Part shown: positions 31,490 to 35,247 of the stretch, in pieces
Layout: each line of letters starts with the position of its first letter
Numbering within the stretch: the stretch's first letter is position 1
Assembly: GCF_002684405.1 (NCBI RefSeq)
Contig: NZ_NYVD01000007.1
Span: 4,549-39,795 of the forward strand
Direction of reading: 5' to 3'
Length of the DNA stretch: 35,247 nucleotides
From: Parvibaculum sp.
GTDB lineage: Bacteria; Pseudomonadota; Alphaproteobacteria; Parvibaculales; Parvibaculaceae
Position numbers and translations under genes: made by a program
The notes under the pieces: generated by a model
What the model was told of the DNA's origin: nothing
The model's input: only the letters and a program-made list of their open reading frames with translations
Database searches by the model: none

Positions 31490-32106
31490 TATGCTTTCCT
31501 CGTTTCGGTGCCGATGCCATCGAACAGGGAGCCGAGAAAGGAGCGGCACCAGGCTTGCGGGTCGAAGCTTCTGTCCAGCCAGTAGTGGAGCGCGAGATTG
31601 TCCACCGCGCCGATCAGCATGCCGGCGGTTGCCTCGACGTCGATGCCGTCCCGGATCGCGCCTTCCGCCTGTGCGTCCTGAATGAGGCCGGCAAGCTCCG
31701 CGCGATAGGAGGCGTAGAGATTTTTCATCGCGCCGGAGAAGCGTGGGCGCGTTCCCGGTTTGGCGGCGGCCGCCCAGACTTCCAGCGAGACGGGATAGAG
31801 TTCCAGATGGTCCAGAAGGGCGCCGATGGCGGCGTCGGCGAAGGCCATGATGCGCGCGCGGGCGTCTTGATGTTCGCCCATGCGCGCCATGGCCGACACC
31901 ATGACGAGCTGTTGAAACCATTCGAAAACGCCGAAGAAGAGGTCTTCCTTGTTCTTGAAGTAGTCGTAGAGGGACCCTTTGCTGATCCCGGCAGCACTCG
32001 CGACCGCCTCCATGGAGGTGGCGTCATAGCCCTCTTTGGCGAAGCAGGCGGAGGCGGCTTCCAGAATTTTCTGACGCTTGGCGTCGCGATCGACGATACG
32101 GGCCAT
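31489..32106 (-). CDS. TetR-family transcriptional regulator
   Basis: The 205-residue protein carries the N-terminal TetR helix-turn-helix: RQKILEAASACFAKEGYDATSMEAVASAAGISKGSLYDYFKNKEDLFFGVFEWF. The C-terminal ligand domain includes DLEVEAT-like and AGMLIGAVDNLALHYWLD segments seen in AcrR-type members. It is the first gene of a six-gene minus-strand operon and is followed without gap by the LolA-like gene, so it probably autoregulates the transporter operon. A perfect 20-bp palindrome 15 bases upstream is the likely operator. The inducer could be a lipid, fatty acid or envelope-active compound. Confidence 0.93.
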   Translation of the reverse strand: MARIVDRDAKRQKILEAASACFAKEGYDATSMEAVASAAGISKGSLYDYFKNKEDLFFGVFEWFQQLVMVSAMARMGEHQDARARIMAFADAAIGALLDHLELYPVSLEVWAAAAKPGTRPRFSGAMKNLYASYRAELAGLIQDAQAEGAIRDGIDVEATAGMLIGAVDNLALHYWLDRSFDPQAWCRSFLGSLFDGIGTETRKA

Positions 32107-32120
32107 GGGTGCAACTCATT

Positions 32121-32140
32121 ATGACCGACTAGTCGGTCAT
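32121..32140. promoter_or_regulatory. TetR operator (20-bp perfect palindrome)
   Basis: ATGACCGACTAGTCGGTCAT is its own reverse complement. The inner GACCGACTAGTCGGTC matches operators recalled for many TetR/AcrR-type regulators. It lies 15 bases from the tetR start and 146 bases from the divergent mscS-like gene, so it most likely controls tetR and its operon. Confidence 0.85.
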
Positions 32141-32285
32141 TTATAATCCGCTGGCTTCTCATTGGCAAGTCGGGATGCGATCGGGGTGCCGCGCGCCGGT
32201 CGCCGTCGATCCGATAAAGGCGCTGTTAACTACGGTCCTTCTAGGCTGGCCATAGTCGAAACAGCGGCCATAGGCTGAAAATACG

Positions 32286-34094
32286 ATGCATCATTTGCTT
32301 CGCCTGACGGCGGCCAGCGCACTCTCAGTCTTTTTCCTGCTTGCTGCCTCCCTGTCGGGTGTTTCGGCATCCGCCGCGATGGCGCAGCAAAGTATGACGG
32401 CGCCGCAAAGCGCGGCGGAGAGCGATCCGGTAGCGGCCTCTCCGCTCTCGCCTCTGCCCAATGCCTCTCCTCGCCAGACCTTCTCGAGTTTCACCCGGCT
32501 CACCGACGATGTGGAAAAATCGCTTCTGGCGGCCATCGAACGGGCGGCGGAGAACGACGCCATTTTCGATACCGAGGAAGTCACCGCCCTGAAGAAACAG
32601 GCGCTGGCCGATCTGATAAAGGCCACCTCCACGCTCGACCTGTCATCCGTGGCGCCCGCCAGCCGCCGTTCGGTGGGGATCAGCTCGGTTCTTCTCCTCA
32701 AGGAAATTCTGGATCGCCTCCCCGAACCGGACCTGGCCGCTATCCCCGGCAGGGCAGAGGTGGCCGCCGGCAAGGCCGATCATGGATGGGTTCTTCCCGG
32801 CACCGAAATAAGGATGGTCCGCGTCGAGGGAGCGGACGGCAGTCCCGATTATCTGTTCTCGGAAGACACGGTGCGGCGCTTGCCGGCGTTTTACGCACTT
32901 GTCCGAGACATGCCCGAGCGTTCCGGCGAAACGATGGACTTCTACCAGGATTTCGTTCTGGGGCCGGGCCTTTCCATGCCGGTGGAGTTCTATCGCTACG
33001 TGCTGGAGCTGCCGGACTGGATGCGGTCGAGCTTCGATGAGCAGGCGGTCTGGCAATGGATGGCATTTGCGTTCATGACCGTGCTCCTCGCTCTCGCCGT
33101 GTTTATGCTGTTGCGCTGGGAGGGGCGGCGCGTCCAGCCGGTCAATCCGGTCGTCCGTTCGCTGGAGCGTATGATCGCACCTCTTCTGATCGCCGGCCTG
33201 CTGGAATTGTATCTCTGGCTGAATGACGACTTCGTCAATCTGACGGGCGATTTCCTGGCCGCTCTGCAACTCGTCGTGCTGGCTCTTCAGGCGATTGCCG
33301 TGGCCGTCGTCATCGTGCTCGGCTTCAATGCCGTGGCGGCGATGATCGTATCCATGCCGCGCGTGCGCAAGGAAAGTCTCGATGCCAGCCTCATCCGCCT
33401 CATACTGCGCGTGCTCGGCATTCTGGTTGCCAGCTATGTGATAGCGCTGGCCGTGGCGCGCATGGGTGTCCCGCTATACGGCATCATCGCAAGTCTGGGT
33501 GTCGGCGGTCTCGCGCTTGCGCTTGCCGTCCGCCCGACGCTGGAAAACTTTATCGGCGGTATCATTCTCTATGCGGACCGTCCGGTGAAAGTCGGCGATT
33601 TCTGTAAATTCGGCAGCATGGTCGGCACGGTGGAGGAGATCGGTCTGCGCTCCACCAAGGTGCGCGGGCTGGACCGGACGCTGGTGACGGTGCAGAACTC
33701 GGAATTCGCTCAGATGTCGATCACGAACTATACGCGCCGCGACGCGAACCTGATCGATACCGAGCTCAGGCTCCGCTATGAAACCACGCGCGAACAGCTT
33801 TCCGACATCATCGACAAGGTCGCGGAGATGCTGCGCACCGACGAGCGCATCGATCCCGACACGGTTCGCGTCTGCCTGAAGGAATTGGGCGACTATTCCC
33901 TTGATCTGGAAGTTCGCGGGATGGTGCGCAGCGCGGACTGGGGCACCTTCCTGAAGATCCGGGAAGAGCTGCTCCTGCGTGTGATGGGGATCGTGTACGA
34001 TAACGGCTCCGACTTCGCATTTCCCTCTTATACAAGCTATCTGGGAACGGATAATTTCGCTGCCGCGGCGGATGCCGCCGGCCAGCCGGCCTGA
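32286..34094 (+). CDS. Large mechanosensitive ion channel (MscS family)
   Basis: The 602-residue protein starts with a signal-like segment (LTAASALSVFFLLAASLSGVSASAAMA), followed by a long periplasmic region of about 230 residues. Membrane helices follow near residues 255-275, 295-315, 325-350 and 370-400. The pore helix and beta-domain signature are clear: GVPLYGIIASLGVGGLALALAVRPTLENFIGGIILYADRPVKVGDFCKFGSMVGTVEEIGLRSTKVRGLDRTLVTVQNS. It is much longer than MscS itself (about 286 residues), so it belongs to the extended MscK/YbdG-like group. Such channels release solutes on hypo-osmotic shock. It is divergent from tetR and is followed after eight bases by the antiporter gene, so the two may be co-transcribed. 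Confidence 0.92.
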   Translation: MHHLLRLTAASALSVFFLLAASLSGVSASAAMAQQSMTAPQSAAESDPVAASPLSPLPNASPRQTFSSFTRLTDDVEKSLLAAIERAAENDAIFDTEEVTALKKQALADLIKATSTLDLSSVAPASRRSVGISSVLLLKEILDRLPEPDLAAIPGRAEVAAGKADHGWVLPGTEIRMVRVEGADGSPDYLFSEDTVRRLPAFYALVRDMPERSGETMDFYQDFVLGPGLSMPVEFYRYVLELPDWMRSSFDEQAVWQWMAFAFMTVLLALAVFMLLRWEGRRVQPVNPVVRSLERMIAPLLIAGLLELYLWLNDDFVNLTGDFLAALQLVVLALQAIAVAVVIVLGFNAVAAMIVSMPRVRKESLDASLIRLILRVLGILVASYVIALAVARMGVPLYGIIASLGVGGLALALAVRPTLENFIGGIILYADRPVKVGDFCKFGSMVGTVEEIGLRSTKVRGLDRTLVTVQNSEFAQMSITNYTRRDANLIDTELRLRYETTREQLSDIIDKVAEMLRTDERIDPDTVRVCLKELGDYSLDLEVRGMVRSADWGTFLKIREELLLRVMGIVYDNGSDFAFPSYTSYLGTDNFAAAADAAGQPA

Positions 34095-34102
34095 CCGGGG
34101 GC

Positions 34103-35247
34103 ATGATGGAAGAGCCGGTTTCCGCGCAGGACGCCACGGTCGACGTCGCGCCCGCCGGCCCGCGCGGGGTTGCGCTTCGACGCGAATGGATGCTGGCCGT
34201 GGCAATTCTCACGAGCCTTGTTTTCCTTTTCTTCGGTTCCTACCTCTTTCAGGGGCTTTCAAACGGGATATGGCTCGGGGTTCTCTTCGTCTGGATTTTC
34301 GCCGTCGTGCTCGGCGCGGCGGTCGGCGTCGTGCGTCATGCCGAAGCGCTGTCGGAAAAGTTGGGCGAACCCTATGGCACCTTGGTGCTGACGGTTTCCA
34401 TCGCCTTGATCGAGGTTTTGAGCATCACCGCGATCATGATGCATGGCGGCGAAAACCCGACGCTGGTGCGCGACACGCTGTTTTCGGTCGTCATGATCGT
34501 GATGGGGGGCATGGTCGGCCTGTCGCTGTTGCTCGGCGCGTTGCGGCATCACGAGCAGAGCTTCAATCTTCAAGGCGCCAACGCCTATCTGGGCGTCATC
34601 GTGCCATTGGCGGTCTTCAGCCTGATCCTTCCCGACTTTACCAAATCGACGGAGGGCGGAACCTATTCCCTCGGCCAGATGATCATGCTCGGTGTGATGG
34701 CCACCGGCCTTTACGCCATTTTCGTGCTGATCCAGACCGGACGCCACCGCGCCTATTTCTCTCTCTCCGACATTGGCGGAGAAGAGGCGCATGAGGTGGA
34801 GGAGACCGGCATCCTGCCGCATGCGCTTCTGATGCTCGCCTATATGGTGCCCGTCGTGTTTCTGGTCGAGCAGCTCGCCGTGCCGGTCGACTATGTGGTC
34901 GAAACGCTCCACGCCCCGGTGGCGATAGGCGGCGTCATCATGGCGACGCTGGTGGCGACGCCCGAGGCTATCGGCGGGGTGAAGGCGGCGCTTCACAATC
35001 AGCTTCAACGCTCGGTGAATATTTTCCTGGGGTCGGTACTGGCCACGATCGGCCTGACCGTGCCGGCAATGCTGGCGGTGGCCTATTGGGCCGGGTTCGA
35101 CCTTGTTCTGGGACTGGAGCCGAGCGACACGATTATTCTCGTGCTCATGCTGGCGGTAAGCGTCATCACCTTTTCAAGCGGCCGCACGAACCTGCTTCAG
35201 GGCGCGGTGCATGTCCTGATCTTCATCGCCTTTCTCTTCCTGATCTA
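34103..35247 (+). CDS. Calcium/proton antiporter, ChaA-like (partial, 3' end beyond window)
   Basis: The frame is open from the ATG at 34103 to the right edge (381 codons), so the C-terminus is missing. A second ATG at 34106 is better spaced from the GGGGG purine run and may be the true start. The two alpha repeats of the Ca2+:cation antiporter family are visible: GEPYGTLVLTVSIALIEVLSI near residue 95, with its acidic residue, and ATPEAIGGVKAALHNQLQRSVNIFLGSVLATIGLTVPA near residue 290. About ten hydrophobic segments occur, with a charged loop (DIGGEEAHEVEETG) in the middle. The protein should exchange Ca2+ (or Na+) for H+ across the inner membrane. Confidence 0.92.
   Translation, partial: MMEEPVSAQDATVDVAPAGPRGVALRREWMLAVAILTSLVFLFFGSYLFQGLSNGIWLGVLFVWIFAVVLGAAVGVVRHAEALSEKLGEPYGTLVLTVSIALIEVLSITAIMMHGGENPTLVRDTLFSVVMIVMGGMVGLSLLLGALRHHEQSFNLQGANAYLGVIVPLAVFSLILPDFTKSTEGGTYSLGQMIMLGVMATGLYAIFVLIQTGRHRAYFSLSDIGGEEAHEVEETGILPHALLMLAYMVPVVFLVEQLAVPVDYVVETLHAPVAIGGVIMATLVATPEAIGGVKAALHNQLQRSVNIFLGSVLATIGLTVPAMLAVAYWAGFDLVLGLEPSDTIILVLMLAVSVITFSSGRTNLLQGAVHVLIFIAFLFLI

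Noticed and set aside
1-35247. tRNA, rRNA or riboswitch.
   Set aside because: No cloverleaf, conserved rRNA segment or known riboswitch core was recognised on either strand by eye.

Overview
The window looks like a chromosomal stretch from a GC-rich Alphaproteobacterium. That placement rests on codon use, the TetR/MarR/AraC and FtsX gene styles and the densely packed catabolic operons; no genus can be fixed from the sequence. The left two thirds hold two aromatic-degradation loci. The right third is a cell-envelope locus.

Positions 1-8752 carry a homoprotocatechuate (3,4-dihydroxyphenylacetate) meta-cleavage locus. It has a truncated Rieske oxygenase gene at the left edge, hpaE divergent from it, a compact minus-strand operon hpaG1-hpaG2-ligA-like-ligB-like-hpaF-hpaH-hpaI, and the MarR-type regulator gene hpaR divergent from that operon. 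Ring cleavage is assigned to a two-subunit LigAB-type dioxygenase instead of the usual single-subunit HpaD, and HpaF lacks the N-terminal proline expected of its family. The 3' end of hpaE is duplicated: about 85 bp occur at 1874-1958 and again at 3594-3678, flanking about 1.6 kb of unrelated DNA with a lipoprotein gene and a broken ORF.

Positions 8753-10741 form an AT-richer, repeat-bearing patch with small secreted or lipoprotein ORFs, a degenerate exoprotein-like tail and several inverted repeats. It looks like accessory or decayed mobile DNA.

Positions 10742-23941 hold the second catabolic locus. A MarR regulator is divergent from a fatty-acid-desaturase-like di-iron membrane enzyme, an SDR and a creatininase-family amidohydrolase. 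A hypothetical gene and a rhodanese follow, then a biphenyl/cumate-style operon: Rieske dioxygenase alpha and beta, diol dehydrogenase, type I extradiol dioxygenase, C-C hydrolase, 2-hydroxypentadienoate hydratase, acylating acetaldehyde dehydrogenase, 4-hydroxy-2-oxovalerate aldolase and an AraC regulator. The lower-pathway products would be pyruvate and acetyl-CoA. No ferredoxin or ferredoxin reductase gene is present, and the primary substrate is unknown.

Positions 23957-26246 carry a nitroreductase, a hotdog thioesterase and a 3-hydroxyacyl-CoA-dehydrogenase-like SDR. Positions 26302-32106 are a six-gene minus-strand operon: TetR, LolA-like periplasmic protein, two FtsX-type permeases, LolD/MacB-type ATPase and an outer-membrane beta-barrel. 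A 20-bp perfect palindrome lies in front of tetR. This looks like a self-contained lipid or lipoprotein transport system and is the best candidate here for an undescribed system. The window ends with a large MscS-type channel and a Ca2+/H+ antiporter gene cut by the right edge.
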